From assembly GCF_904849725.1 (NCBI RefSeq), contig NC_058518.1, positions 393,749,581 to 393,813,580 on the forward strand: DNA of 64,000 bases, written 5' to 3'. This DNA comes from Hordeum vulgare subsp. vulgare (lineage: Eukaryota > Streptophyta > Magnoliopsida > Poales > Poaceae). Under the pieces are notes generated by a model that saw only the letters and a program-made list of their open reading frames with translations, ran no database searches and was not told the DNA's origin. This document shows positions 23,672 to 36,398 of this stretch, piece by piece. Position 1 is the first letter of the stretch; the number at the start of each line of letters is the position of its first letter. Made by a program: the position numbers and the translations under genes.

Positions 23672-26600
23672 TGTAACATCCCAAAATTATAAATTTTGGA
23701 ATGTTAATATAATTATTAGATTGATTGTTTGGTTGTTTGCTGAGTGAGTGAAACTTGTGTGAAATTTGAAACTTTTCGAAACTTTTGAATGAGAGGGAAT
23801 AAAATGACTTTCCCCTTTCTCCGGTGAATCCAAATTCAATCTTTTAAAAAACAATGAGAGAAGATGACATGACTTCTTCAACTATAAAGAATTTGAACGG
23901 AGATATTCGCATTTGAATTCTTTTGCATTTTCCATTCGTTTTCTTCGTGCAAGAAATGCCGGGAAATACATTCTAGAGAGGAGGAACATGACCCTCGAAC
24001 CCACGGGCATTTTGAAAGTTATTTGAACCCTCAAACTTAGAGGGTCATTTGAAAATTATTTGCAAAAGAAAATAAACCTTTTAGGCAATTTTGTGAAAAT
24101 AATTTTTTCTGAAGTTTTTATTTTTGCCGTGGAAAAATGCCCATCAATTATATTTTATTTTTTTCTGATAATTTTAGTATATAAAAACTCTTTATTCGGA
24201 ATTGATTTGATTTCCTTTTTATCGTTTTAGTTTCCTAGTTTAAAAATAGGAAAGGAAATCATTTTTATTAGGAAACTCCAGGTGGCCCATTAAGACTTTC
24301 CTTTTCCCTGGCCCAAGAAGATCATCTTCTTCCTCCTCTCTCCCTCACGTTACACGAAGCTTTCCTTCCATGGAGAGGGAGATCTTCACCTCCGGGATTC
24401 GCGAAGCTCTTCCCTTCCCAGCGCCTCCCGTCGCCTCTATAAGAACCCCCTGCACCTCCTCGTTCCATTCCCGTTGAAAATTTCCCCTCTCCTCGCCTCT
24501 AACTCGCGCCCCACCTCGCCGGAGTCGTCACCGGAAACTCGCCAGAGAACTTCCCCCATCGCCCCCCCACCTGCAGGCGCCCCACGTCGCTGCACCCACC
24601 CCACCCCACCACCACCCCCACCACTTCGGCCCTCCTCCACCACCCCTCCTGTCGGCACCACCCCACCTGCTCCTCTCCATCACCAGCGACCAGGAGCTTT
24701 TCCTCCCAAGAACACCACCACCTTGCCCCCCCTGCAGCCCTCACTTCCCCTCGCCTCCCTCCCCTCCCAGGAGCGCCCCACCCCTTCGCCCCCCCCCCTC
24801 CACCGGATCTCCTCCCCACCAGCGACCCACCCCACCGGAGCCCCACCCCACCTCGGCCACCATAGCCAGCACGGGAGTCCCAGCCACGGTAAGGCTCCAT
24901 CCCCCTCCTGTTTCTTTTTTTTGTTTATGTAGTTTCTGCCCTTAGATCTATTCTCAACGGTATAGATTACATAGGTACTTACCCCTTCGGTCTTTTAGAT
25001 AAAACCGATCGGTTTTTCTTTCACTTAAGTTTAGCCGAAGCGAATTAGTTAAATAGCGGCCATTTGTTAGTTATCCCCGCAGCACTCACCCCCTTAGCCA
25101 ATTAGAAAATACCACGTGGACCCCTGTCCACAAATCCGTTTTTTCCCTTTTTCTGTTTTAATTCCAAAACAGAGAAAGTTTCAATTTTCTTTTGATCATA
25201 ACTTTTGATCCCGAAGTCCAATGATAGTGATTCTTTTTCCAGTAGCTCACAAATTTCCTGTAGTTTGTAAAAACATATAATTTGTCTATGTTTGAAATTT
25301 GAAAATTTGAATTAGACCAGATTTAGTTTAAATCTTGTTTTGCTTATTCCAGGAGTTTAGAAATAGCTTTTAATTTGATTCCTTTTTGTACTGATCATTA
25401 GTTATCTTATTTATAAGTGGTAACAATTTCAGAATTGTTTGAGTATTTTAGCTCACTTTTTCTTGTGAAACAATTTCTATTTCACCTCTTTTAGGATTTC
25501 GGCTAATTCCTTTTCTACTTTTGTTTTAAAATATTTTCTTTATTATTTCAGAAACATTATTGTTTTATTTATGTTAGTTAAACAGTAGTTTTGCAACAAG
25601 TTTTTATTTTATTTGTTTCACGAAATCAATTCTAGTTCCTTAGTAACTTGCAATTGGTTTCCGCACTGTTTCAAATCCCGTTTGGGAATACTTTCAAAAA
25701 GTTTTGTGAAAAATTCTTTATTTTATCTTAGTTAAACTTATACCTTAGTTCCTTGTTATTATTTTCCGTTAGACAAAAACTATTTAGTGTTTGACGTAGT
25801 AGAAGACTCCCTAGTCTTATTTGAAGTTTCTTTCGGATTCCTATTCGCTCTCTCTTTTGTTTTGATTGCTAGAATGATTGATAGTATGAGTGCTTATGTG
25901 AATGATATGTTTGTTATATAGATTTTATCGGAGAGTGATGAGTAGTCTATCAAGTTAATTTCTCGAGAAATTCTTCTTCGTCAACATCACCAGGCAAGTC
26001 ACTTTGATCATACTATCACCTGTGTTTTATGCATCATAGTTCTACCATCCTATGCCCAATTGCATGCTGAGTAGGTACTTGGAAATTTTAGTATAGATTG
26101 TAGTATCATGTGGTGGGCACACAACAACCCGATACTTGGCCCCGGGACAACAAATTTCATATTTCTATGCTTGAGTAGACGGGATTTCGGTTGAGTGCAT
26201 AACCCGAGTTATGCAAGGTTGATTAAATAATCAAGACCGGTTAAGACAAGATTTCCAAGACCTCGGACGCAATGCAACCCTGGGTGAAGGACGGCTGATC
26301 GGCTCCCTGGAGAACCCAGTGGATGTCCCGGGATGCTGGAGAGGCCATGACATCCTGCGGAAAGCTTCACCCAGGCTCAAAGAGACGGATGGATATTTTC
26401 AAGACCCAAGGCTTACCTGCACATCCACAAGTCATTATGTGCTCTGGCTTGGTTGGACAACGCGGCGACTCTGGACATGCGGTTCTAGCAGATGTAGACG
26501 AACGGTAGGAACGGATGGGCACCGACAGGGATTCAGAGGGACCCGTTGAAAGACCATGTTTTGATCATCCGGTCTTCAAACACCCTCAAGAGCGAGGACA

Positions 26601-27254
26601 TACTCGGAGGCGATCAAATCTTGTGGGGAACGTGTGCAAAACTCTGCAGAGTACTCAAACCTAATCGATTAGCCGTGTCCACGGTCATGGACAACTTGAG
26701 CCAAAGGAACTGAAGTTATCTGGATTTCTCAACACCATTATATATATTTGATGAGGGTAACTATTGACAACTCGCGTATGAGAACTGGTTGGCGGAACCA
26801 TCTCATTAACAACCAACTACGTAGTAATATTTTGCTTTTAGCCCCTCTCTTGATGTAGGAGAAAACTTGGTTTTCGCTAAAAACTTATAGCCCCACCTGC
26901 CATATATGCATATAGTATAGTGTATTACTTTTCACACCTCTCTTATGTGACTTGCCGGCATATTCAATATGCTGACCTACACGGCTGCAACGTCTTATGT
27001 TGCAGATATTTTTCTTCGACGAGTAAGAGTACGATTCAGGGTTACGGTCTACACTCAACTTGTCGTTGGTGTTTATTGGGACTCCACTCCCTTGACTGCT
27101 TCCGCTGAGATAATTAAGGTATATATCAGTTTTACGCTATTTACATGTGATTGCACTTTGATATATACATTGATGTACTGTGTGTGCCAGCATACTGATC
27201 CAGGGATGGCACAGAAACACAGAGGCTTGACTCATCTTGAGTCGGGTCGCTACA
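23672..27254 (+). repeat. Element D 3' LTR
   Basis: Same layout as the 5' LTR, with TATA at 24435-24444 and donor-like GTAAGG at 24889-24894. It ends CGGGTCGCTACA and is followed at once by the target duplication TGCAC. Confidence 0.92.
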
Positions 27255-27259
27255 TGCAC

Positions 27260-28682
27260 GTATGGTGAACCGCTATGTGATGAAATCTAAGCATGATTAG
27301 TATATTGATTGTCATCCTTTGCGTGGCGGTCGGGACCGCGCGATGGTTTATACCATCAACCCTTCCCCTAGGAGTATGCGTTGAATGCTTTGTTTCGATT
27401 ACTAATAAAACTTTAGCAACAAGTATATGAGTTCTTCATGACTAATGTTGAGTCCATGGTTTAGATGCACTTTCACCTACCACCATCACTATCTTCTTAG
27501 TGTCGTGCAACTTTCGCCGGTGCCCAAAACCCACCATTAGCCTCCCTCAAAACAGCCACCATACCTACCTACTATGGCTTTTTCAAAGTCATTTCGAGAT
27601 ATATTGCCATGCAACTACCACCATGACATGTGCCACCACGTCTACATTGCCATCGCATGATCGTAAGATAGCTAGCATGATGTTTCCATTGATGTCTATG
27701 TCATGCTAGATCATTGCCACGGTACACTACCGAAGGCATTCCATATAGAGTCATAGTTGCTCTCAGTTTTGAGTTAAAAGTGTGATTATCATCATTAATG
27801 GAGCATAGTCCCATGTGAGGAAATAAAAGAGGCCAAAGAATCCCACCAAAAAAAAGAGGCCAAAGAGCCCACCAAATAAAAAAATGAGAGAAAAAGAGAG
27901 AAGGGACAATGCTACCACTTTTTCCACACTTGTGCATATTAAGCACCATGATCTTCATGATTGAGAGTCTCTCATTTTGTCACCACCATATAGGTAGTGG
28001 GAAATTTTCATCATATAACTTGGCTTGTATATTCCAATGATAGGCTTCCTCAAAATTGCCTTAGGTCTTCGTGAGCAAGAAAGTTGGATGCACACCCACT
28101 AGTTTTCTTTAAGAGCTTTCACATACTCGTAGCTCTAGTGCATCATTTGTATGGCAATCCGTACTCATTCACAATGATATCTATTGATGAGCATCTCCAC
28201 AGCTCATTGATATGCCTAGTTAATGTGACTATCTTCTCCTTTTTTGTCTTGCAACCTCCTCCACATTCCACACCATCCATAGTGCTATAACCATGGCTCA
28301 CGCTCATGTATTGCGTGAGAGTTGAAAAGGTTTGAGAAAGTAAAGGTGTGAAACGATTACTTGGCCAATACCGGGGTTGTGCATGATTTAAATTCGTTGT
28401 GCAATGATGATAGAGCATAGCCAGACTATATGCTTTTGTAGGGATAACTTTCTTTTGGCCTTCTTATTTTGAAAGTTCATGATTACCTTGCTAGTTTGCT
28501 TGAATGATTATTGTTTCCACGTCAATAGCAAACTATTGTTTTGAATCTAATGGATTTGAACATTCACGTCACATAAGAGGAATTACAAAGGACATCTATG
28601 CTAGGTAGCATGAAAGCATCAAAAATTCATTCTTTCTCACTTCCCTACTCGAAGATGAGGAGGAGTTAAGGTTGGGGATGCT
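27260..28682 (+). other. Non-coding internal region of element C, right part
   Basis: Continues the C sequence interrupted at 16898. It is the inverse counterpart of about 2500-4000 in element A. It ends in the polypurine tract (AAGGTTGGGGATGCT, 28668-28682) that abuts the 3' LTR. No believable ORF. Confidence 0.7.
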
Positions 28683-30323
28683 TGATACGTCTCAAACGTA
28701 TCTATAATTTTTTATGGTTTCATGCTGTTATCTTGTATTCTTTGGATGTTTTATGTACCTTTTATATCTTTTTTGGGACTAACTTATTAATTCAGTGCCA
28801 AGTGCCACTTCCTGTTTTTTTTTGTTTTTGACTCTTTTCAGATCTGATATTGGAACGGAGTCCAAACAGAATAAAAACCCCGAAATGATTTTTTCCCAAA
28901 AGGAAGAAGATTAGGGGGCCTCTGGCCCAAGCCCTGGAGCCCACCAGGGGGGAGGCGGCAGTGTGAGCGCTTGTGGCCTCCCTGGCCGCCCCCTGACCTA
29001 GATCCTTGGCCTATATATTCCCAAATATTCAGCAAAAAACCAGGGGAGCCTCGAAAATACTTTTGCGCCACCGCAAGCTTCCGATTCCGTGAGATCTCAT
29101 CTGGAGACCCTTCCCGGCGCCCTACCGGAGGGGACTTTGGAGTTGGAGGGCTTCTTCATCATCATCATCGCCCCTCCAATGACTCGTGAGTAGTTCACTT
29201 CAGACCTACGGGTCCGTAGTTAGTAGCTAGATGGCTTCTTCTCTCTCTTGGATCTTCAATACAAAGTTCTCCATGATCTTCATGGATATCTATCCGATGT
29301 AATCTTCTTTGGCGGTGTGTTTGTCGAGATTCGATGAATTGTGGATTTGTGATTAGATTATCTATGATATATATTTGAGTCTTTGCTGATTTCTTATATG
29401 CATGATTTGATATCCTTGTAAGTCTCTCCGAGTCTTGGGTTTTTTTTGGCCAACTAGATCTATGATTCTTGGAATGGGAGAAGTGCTTGGTTTTGGGTTC
29501 CACCATGTGGTGACCTTTCCCAGTGACAGTAGGGGAAGCAAGGCACACATCAAGTAGTTGCCATCAAGGGTAAAAAGATGGGGGTTTTATCATTGGTTTG
29601 AGATTATCCCTCTACATCATGTCATCTTGCTTAAGGCGTTACTCTGTTCTTATGGACTTAATGCACTAGATGCATGCTGGATAGAGGTCGACGTGTGGAG
29701 TAATAGTAGTAGATGCAGAAAGTATCGGTCTACTTGTTTTGGACGTGATGCCTATAGATATAATCATTGCATAGATATCGTCACAACTTTGCGCGGTTCT
29801 ATCAATTGCTTGACAGTAATTTGTTCACCCACCGTCTACTTGCTTTCATGAGAGAAGCCACTAGGAAACACTACGGCCCCCGAGTCTATTCACATCCATC
29901 GTTTACACCTCCGCTTTTACTTTGCTTTGTTACTTTTAGTTCTCACTTGGCAAACAATCTATAAGGGATTGACAACCCCTTCATAACGTTGGGAGGAAGC
30001 TTTTGTGTTTGTGCAGGATCTTGAGATACTCCTCCACTGGATTGATACCTTGGTTGTCAAACTGAGGGAAATACTTGCCACTGCTACGCTACATCACCCT
30101 TTCCGCTTCGAGGGAACACCAACGCAAGGCTCCAAGGCCACGGGGGAAATCCTTTGCATACTTGCCTAGGATGTCCCTTAAGGCGTAGCCGCAATAGAAA
30201 GATCAAGCCAAGTATTCTCCCGTCGACGTGCCTATTTCTCGCGCCAATGGAAGGTCTTTTGTTGCAGTAGCGGTACTCTATATATTCCAACCCCTCTAGA
30301 GGTTAGCGATCAATTTAGTAGCT
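28683..30323 (+). repeat. Element C 3' LTR
   Basis: Starts TGATACGTCTCAAACGTATC and matches 13350-15025 with small indels, including a deletion near 28935. The TATA-like CTATATATT lies at 29011-29019. The end near 30323 (AGTAGCT) is where similarity to the 5' copy stops. Confidence 0.8.
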
Positions 30324-31534
30324 AGAGTTCTCAACTAATTTTTAGTTTTTGAAAAACACGCGGATTTCCCAAAATACGACAACTATCACTAATAGACTCA
30401 AGCTCTTGGCACCAATAGTCCAAACATTACTGAAATCAATACCTTAAAACTATTGCAAGTTACTACTATACTTAAATAGCAACCTCAGTTACCTACTCAT
30501 GCAAGACACATAACTCGGTGCAACGAGCCAACTCTCTAAACAAGATAAGCATGAAAACTCAAGAGGGTTCCAAAAGCAACCTAAATAAAATCTCTTAAAA
30601 AGATATAGTATGAAAAATAAGAGCTAACATGACAGTAGCTATGTAAAGATAGAGAACACACAAAAAAGATAAGCATGAAAACCTATGTTGTGTTCTAGAG
30701 TGGAATGGAGCGTGTTTCTCTCTTAAACAAGGTAGGCTAGGTTCCGACTTGTTATGAACAGAAAGAAAAACTAAGACAAACTAAAAAGTAAAGAGCGGGA
30801 CGCTCCAAGTATAGCACATAACATATGAAGTGAATAAAATATGGCATGGAGATGGACGAACTGATGATTGTTGATAGAGAAGGGAATGCACGGGGGGCAT
30901 ACCCAAGCTTAGATGCTTGAGTCTCCTTGATTATTTCTTGGGGGTGCATGGGGCATCCCCAATCTTGAGCGCTTGACACTCCTGGATCTTCTTTCATCAT
31001 CTTCCATCGCATACTTGAAAACTCCCTTCATACGAAACTCATCATAAGCTGATTAGAGTGGTTAGTAACCATGATAAAATAATTCATTACCTACTGGAAA
31101 TAATGATTTTCATGAAAAGCTATTGTTTCTAATGATTGTCAAAAGGTTTTTCAAAAGGAAATGCAAGCTTAAGATTTGCAAAATGATGAAAACGCAAAAT
31201 GTGGCAGAATCTATAAAAACAGAACAACGGGTAGTAAATAATATTTTTGGGGTACTTCTGCAACTAAAATCACAAAACTCAAAACAAATGCCAGAAAGAC
31301 AATTATATAGAGAATGTTTTCAAAAAAATCAGATAAAAAAGATGATCTGGTGATGTTTGGTGAATTTTTCCGTCAAGCAGACATAATCTGTTTATGGATA
31401 GCATGTCACAACTTTTGAACTTTCTTGCAATCGGAGGCTAAAACTTGGCACAAAGCTTGAAAATAAAGATACAATGATGTTGCTACAGTAGTAGAAAGCA
31501 TCAAGTCCACTAAAACTTAAAGTAAAAACAAATC
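30324..31534 (-). other. Right internal region of element B, non-coding part
   Basis: AT-rich with no real ORF. It holds two polypurine-like motifs on the minus strand near 30897-30909 and 30952-30965, matching the pair in A. Confidence 0.65.
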
Positions 31535-31582
31535 GGGTTGCCTCCCAACAAGCGCTTTCTTTTATGCCTTTGAGCTAGGCAT
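31535..31582 (-). other. Conserved post-ORF RNA motif, copy in element B
   Basis: The minus strand reads TGCCTAGCTCAAAGGC, then AAGCGCTTGTTGGGAGGCAACCC over a short spacer. It lies about 80 nt after the protease frame ending at 31663. It has the cleanest stem half-sites of the four copies. Confidence 0.7.
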
Positions 31583-31662
31583 GATGCAAAAAGATCAAGT
31601 ATTATCAGCTCCATAAGAATAGCTTCCCGAATGACGAACTCATAAGGTAACTTAATCTTCTT

Positions 31663-32539
31663 TCAAGGGAAGTGTTCCATTCCATTTTTTAGGGGAAATT
31701 GGAATCTAATGGTCCCTTCTTTCATGTCAATGATAGCACCAACGGTGCAGAGAAAAGGACGTCCCAAAATAATTGGACATGAAGGATCACACTCAATGTC
31801 CATAATAAGAAAATCAACGGGCACATAATTATCATTGACAATAATAAGCACATCATCAATTCTCCCTAAAGGTTTCTTTATGGAAGAATCAACAAGATGA
31901 ACACCAAAAGAACATGGATCAAAAGGTTTCAAATCAAGCATATCATACATTCTTTTGGGTATAACGGAGGCACTAGCTCCAACATCACTTAAAGCAAATC
32001 GAGAGATATTATGCAATTTAATCTTGACCATAGGATCCCAACCATCTTCTAGTTTCATAGGAATAGAAGTCTCTAGCTTGAGCTTCTCCTCCCTAGCTAA
32101 GAGCATTGGTAATATGCTCGGTGAAGGCAATATTGAGTGTACTAGTGTGGGGGTCTTTAGACATTCTTTGCAAAAAGGTGATAACTTCGGAAAGACTACA
32201 ATTGTCAAAATCAATATAATTGCTATTAAGTAGAATTGTAGTGTCATCCTCTATATTTGATTTGCTCTCTATTATAAGAGTTTGCATGTCGTCCCAAGTT
32301 TGGGGACGTTTAGGAGCAACTTCAAACCAAAGATATTGTTTCATCCTGGGGAGACCAAGCCAAGGGCATAATTCTCCATAATGACTAACATTGTCACTAG
32401 GTCTATTAATTTTATAAATACCCTCAGTGGCAATTGGAAAAATATAAGAGAAGGTAAAATCATTTTTGTTCTGAATAGTGAAGTCATACAATTTGGTGTT
32501 CTGAGTGGAACCCATAGCAGCAGCAACAAGCAAGAACAA
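31663..32539 (-). pseudogene. pro: Frameshifted gag-spacer/retropepsin remnant of element B
   Basis: Two minus-strand frames overlap. The frame 32539-32093 carries a gag-like stretch, and the frame 32247-31663 becomes the meaningful one from about LLAREEKLKLETSI onward, implying a frameshift near 32100. The second frame is a Gypsy retropepsin. The active-site loop is DVGAS (residues 88-92), VPVDFLIMD follows, and IILGRPFL (159-166) precedes GAIIDMKEG. Val in DVGA replaces the usual Thr, Ser or Leu. It would process gag. No reverse transcriptase follows; the conserved RNA motif does. Confidence 0.75.
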
Positions 32540-32662
32540 AGAAACTAATTTTTTTGTGGTTTTTGGTGTAAGACTCTAAAGCAAAAACTAGGAAGCAAAC
32601 TAACAAGACTAAAAGGCAAAAGTAAAAGATAGCGTGCAACTCCCCTATCTTGAAGACTGGAG

Positions 32663-32680
32663 TCCCCGGCAACCGCGCCA
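32663..32680 (-). other. Element B primer-binding site
   Basis: The minus strand reads TGGCGCGGTTGCCGGGGA, one mismatch to the tRNA-Asp-type PBS, 11 bases inside the 5' LTR. Confidence 0.82.
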
Positions 32681-32691
32681 GAAAACTTGCT

Positions 32692-34338
32692 TGATGACGA
32701 GATGATGTATATACTTCTCGCTCCTCGTTGGTTACCCCAAGTGGAAGGTTGAGATGTAGTCAGCAGCAAGTTTTCCCTTACACAGATATTGTAAGGTTTA
32801 TCGAACAAGGAGGACTTCGAGGATCAACAAGTAGGTGCCTCCTACCCTGGCGCTAGCAGAAGACATGGACCTGCACACACACAAATAACTTTGCTCCCAA
32901 CGAGTACAAAGAGGTTGTCAATCTCTCTGGCCTTGTAGTTTGCAAAGCATCAAAACACAAGCGGGAAAAGTGATAGTGATTGCAACGGAAAAGTAAATGA
33001 AAGCAGTAAATGATGGAGATGTAAGCAATGGTGGTGATATGGACCGAAGTCACATGATGTTCACTAGTGATGTCTCTATCCTAAAAGACGATAAACAACT
33101 ATGCTTGGGTGAACAAATTACAGCTGGGCAATTGACAGAATTATGAACGCACCGCATTTCTAATTATGCTACTTGAAAGTTAGAGGCTTAATTGTAATGG
33201 GAAGTACGCCAAGACAAGTAGATCGTCTATTCATCAGCATCTACTTACTAATCATCCACCTTGAGATATCTATCCACAACATCTCGTTGGTATTAAGTTG
33301 TGAGCCCCACCCAAAATGTAAACTCAAAGCAACGGACAACTGCATTAACGAACTATGCGTAAGGTAAACAATCCTTGCAACCATGGTCACAACCACCGTT
33401 GTTTTCTCCCTGGTGGCAACAGCACATCCCCTAGTCCCATGTTTCTGTCACTCAAGTTAGACATTAGGGGGCATGAACCCACAATCATGCATAACGCTCC
33501 TTCTTGGAGTTACAATCTACTACTCGGCCAAAGCAATACAAAGCAACAGAGAACATGCATGAATCACTAAAGAACATAATATAAAATTATAATCAAATAT
33601 ATAACTCATAACAATCCGAACATAATCTAATAATCCATCGGATCCCAACAAACCGAGCATAGCAATAGCAAGAAAATTACATAGATGCCTTGATCATGTA
33701 GGGAAGCTCACAAGGGCTAATCATGGAAGCACAAGATTGGAGAGAAGACATCACATAGCTACTGTTCATGGAATCATGGTCCAAAGAGGACTACTCACAC
33801 CATGTACGGGAAGCGTCCATGGCGGTGCAGAAGCTCCCGAAGGTCAATCCTCCCTCCGGCAGGGTGCCGAGAAGAAGTCTCGTGACGCTCCCGATCTCGG
33901 AAGCGCTAAGGCGAAGGAATGATTGAGAAATTCGTGATTCTGGATGTCGTCTAGGTTTTTCCTCATTGAGGGGTAAATATAGGCGAAAGGAGGGCACCAC
34001 AGGGCGTGAGACCCACCCAGGCGGCCTCCCGGCGTGGCCTGGGGGTGGGTCGCGCCCACATGTTGCGTGGGCGGCCCCTGGCCCCCTTTCGTGCTTCGTG
34101 AAGCTTCTGGTGCGCTGATTTTTATATATTTTTCTTGGGATTTTTGGGGCTCCAGAAAATTGGGTAAAAGCCCCTGCAAAAAACACATCAGCAGACAGAA
34201 ACTCGCACTGGGTGCACTGAGTTAGTAGGTTAGTCCAAATATGTGTAAAAGGATATAAAAGTGTAGCGAAACATATAACAATGTCACCCAAAGGATCACG
34301 GAACAAGCAGAAATTATAGATATGTTTGGGACCTATCA
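32692..34338 (-). repeat. Element B 5' LTR
   Basis: Starts TGATGACGAGATGATG and ends GGGACCTATCA on the plus strand. It pairs with 10201-11821. Confidence 0.83.
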
Positions 34339-34604
34339 CTCGACGATGGCCATGGCAGCTCCTGTAGATGAAAAGAAGATAGAGGGAGGCGGGAGAGAGA
34401 GAGAGGATACAAGAGCTGGAGGAAGGAGAAGAAAGAGACAGTCGGCCGGCCTTCTCTGGCACATCTCCGGTGAGGTGGTGGGGTCGAGGTCGATGTGGAT
34501 TGTAGGGATGCTTAGGATCGGGAGCTCCTCTCCGATTTTGAGTGCTCCGGTGCGGCGACGGGGTTCGGGCCCCGAGCAGGCCCCGGATGGGCTCGGCGGC
34601 CCGC
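34339..34604. other. GC-rich host fragment right of element B
   Basis: Probably the continuation of 7831-10200 after element B. It has ORFs on both strands of about 105 codons that reflect GC content. No protein motif was recognised. Confidence 0.35.
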
Positions 34605-34933
34605 TGAAAGGATCGATATGGTTAAATAGAGGGGATGAATAGAGAACTACCAATTTTTAGCTCAACAAATTGGCTGTCCATATATGCAACTAGGTGAACA
34701 ACCTATATGATTCTAACAACAACAACAACAAGCAAGTAATAAACAGAAAGTAAAGGTAAGAAGTAACCACAAGTGGAACCTATGAAGACGAGGATGTGTT
34801 ATCGAAGTTCCTTCCCTTTAAGGGGGAGTACGTCTCAGTTAGAGTTGTGTGGAGGCATAATGCTGCTCAAGATGCCACTGAGGCCACCGTATCTATCTAT
34901 CTATCCATTACATACTTAAAACAATAGAAAACG

Positions 34934-35750
34934 AAAAGTAATATTCCCTACCCATCCCTAAAAAAAGACTTTTTGTCTACTTAGATTTGAAAATATATTT
35001 GTACGTATACATATCAGATGAATTATAATGGTTCAGATCTAAAGTATAATAATAGGTCCGTACAAAATCTTTCAGATATACACAGGCTAATCATTGAACA
35101 TAAATGGCCTAGATTATTAGCCCAAGTGGTAGAAACCTTTTTTAATCTTGATGTAAAAAGGGCGATCAATAAAGGACACAAACAACGACACACCAATAAC
35201 GTGTATAGTTTTCATTACATCTCACACACGTGTGCGATGCATCCATGTTAAAGTAAAAAAAAGGCTACACAGGTACATACATGTGCTTATGACATCTACG
35301 GTAAAAAAAACTCAATGTGGACAGCTCCTTTTTCCACACGTTCAATAAATAATAAGAAGTCTGGACCCCTACTTATTTCTTAGTGATTCACATTGGGAAA
35401 ACTAATTTTCCCTACCCACCTCTGAAAAAAGACTTTTTGTCTACTCAGATTTGAAAATAGTTTTGTACGTATATACATATGAGATGGATATTGATGGTAT
35501 GTGAACAACTACTTTTTCCACGTTCAATAAAAAAAATGTCTGGATTATTCCTACTTCTTTTTTAGTGCTTCATGTTGGGAAAAGTAATATTCCCTACCCA
35601 TCCCTAAAAAAAGACTTTTTGTCTACTTAGATTTAAAAATACATTTGTACGTATACATATCAGATGGATTATAATGGTTCAGATCTAAAGTACAATAATA
35701 GGTCCGTACAAAATCTTTCAGATATACACAAGTTAATCATTAGACATAAA
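34934..35750 (+). repeat. Three related repeats inside the Helitron
   Basis: Blocks at 34934-35104 and 35580-35750 share about 170 bp (core AAAAAAAGACTTTTTGTCTAC). A shorter diverged copy lies at 35398-35485. The spacers also share a CACGTTCAATAAA segment (about 35336 and 35519), so the whole looks like duplicated larger units. Confidence 0.75.
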
Positions 35751-36398
35751 CAAGCACGACCATAGTCTGCCTCCCGTATATGAAGTCTATGTTTTTGGGT
35801 CACACAATAGCATATCACCTGTACACGTCTACATTAGTTTCCGGTCCAGCTCAATAGAAAAAAAAAACTTAGTCTGCCATAACTACTCCAAACGTGATGA
35901 AAGATGGGTCCGATTTGTGAGGGCTATGATTTACCCGTGGATCTTCCCAACATATAGACTCCCATGTAGAAATATGATTTCTCCGCATGCCAGACTCTTT
36001 TTCTCCCCTAATCGTTGAACTATGTGCTGCTCCTTCAAACTATCTCTTGCCGTCATCTTATCTCCCTCAACAATCCACTACAAAAATAATCCATGTGCCA
36101 CGGATCCATCAACATCTTTTTTTTCTCTACGAATATACCTGGATGATTCTATCAATGCTATAATAAGAAAAGTAATCGTCACCATCATATATGATTTTTT
36201 TAACGAGGAAAACATCTTACCAAGGAAATGTAAGATGATTGTCCATAAAAACGTTACGGTTGGTACGAGTTTTTCAAAGTGGTGCAACTTTGAGAATCAA
36301 CTTCATCTAAGTATATTATAAACTAATTCTCTATAATGGAGGAAACTTTAAAATGCATGAACCACAACACCAGTTAAAACATATTAGACACCAAGCTA

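Larger units (their letters stand above)
16899..27254 (+). mobile_element. Young non-autonomous Gypsy-like element with 3.6-kb LTRs (element D)
   Basis: LTRs at 16899-20474 and 23672-27254 are nearly identical, and the target duplication TGCAC lies at 16894-16898 and 27255-27259. I counted 40 substitutions between 18121-20460 and 24901-27240 (1.7%). At the commonly used grass rate of 1.3e-8 per site per year this is roughly 0.65 My. The PBS is the initiator tRNA-Met type. The 3.2-kb internal region encodes a multi-knuckle gag (20963-21940, one stop) and an unknown ORF (22293-22748). No protease, reverse transcriptase, RNase H or integrase motif was seen. The family name is not known to me. 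Confidence 0.92.
13350..30323 (+). mobile_element. Gypsy-type LTR retrotransposon carrying element D (element C)
   Basis: A plus-strand element with LTRs at 13350-15025 and 28683-30323. Its internal DNA is 15026-16898 plus 27260-28682; element D fills the gap. A polypurine tract (AAGGTTGGGGATGCT) directly precedes the 3' LTR. Only a gag remnant is present. No clean 5-bp target duplication was found: the left flank is GTACT, and the nearest match on the right is GTAGCT at 30318-30323. The right boundary is therefore uncertain by a few bases. Confidence 0.78.
10201..34338 (-). mobile_element. Gypsy-type LTR retrotransposon carrying nested insertions (element B)
   Basis: LTRs at 10201-11821 and 32692-34338 share sequence that differs from the A-type LTR. 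The flanking pentamers are CTCGG (10196-10200) and CTCGA (34339-34343), a duplication with one mismatch. The PBS lies beside the right LTR, so the element is minus-strand. Its own internal DNA is 11822-13349 plus 30324-32691; the rest is element C, which contains D. It carries broken gag/protease ORFs but no reverse transcriptase or integrase. Confidence 0.82.

Noticed and set aside
36022..36321. 99-codon ORF inside the Helitron considered as captured gene fragment
   Set aside because: No recognisable domain; AT-rich with lone Met start; kept as non-coding.
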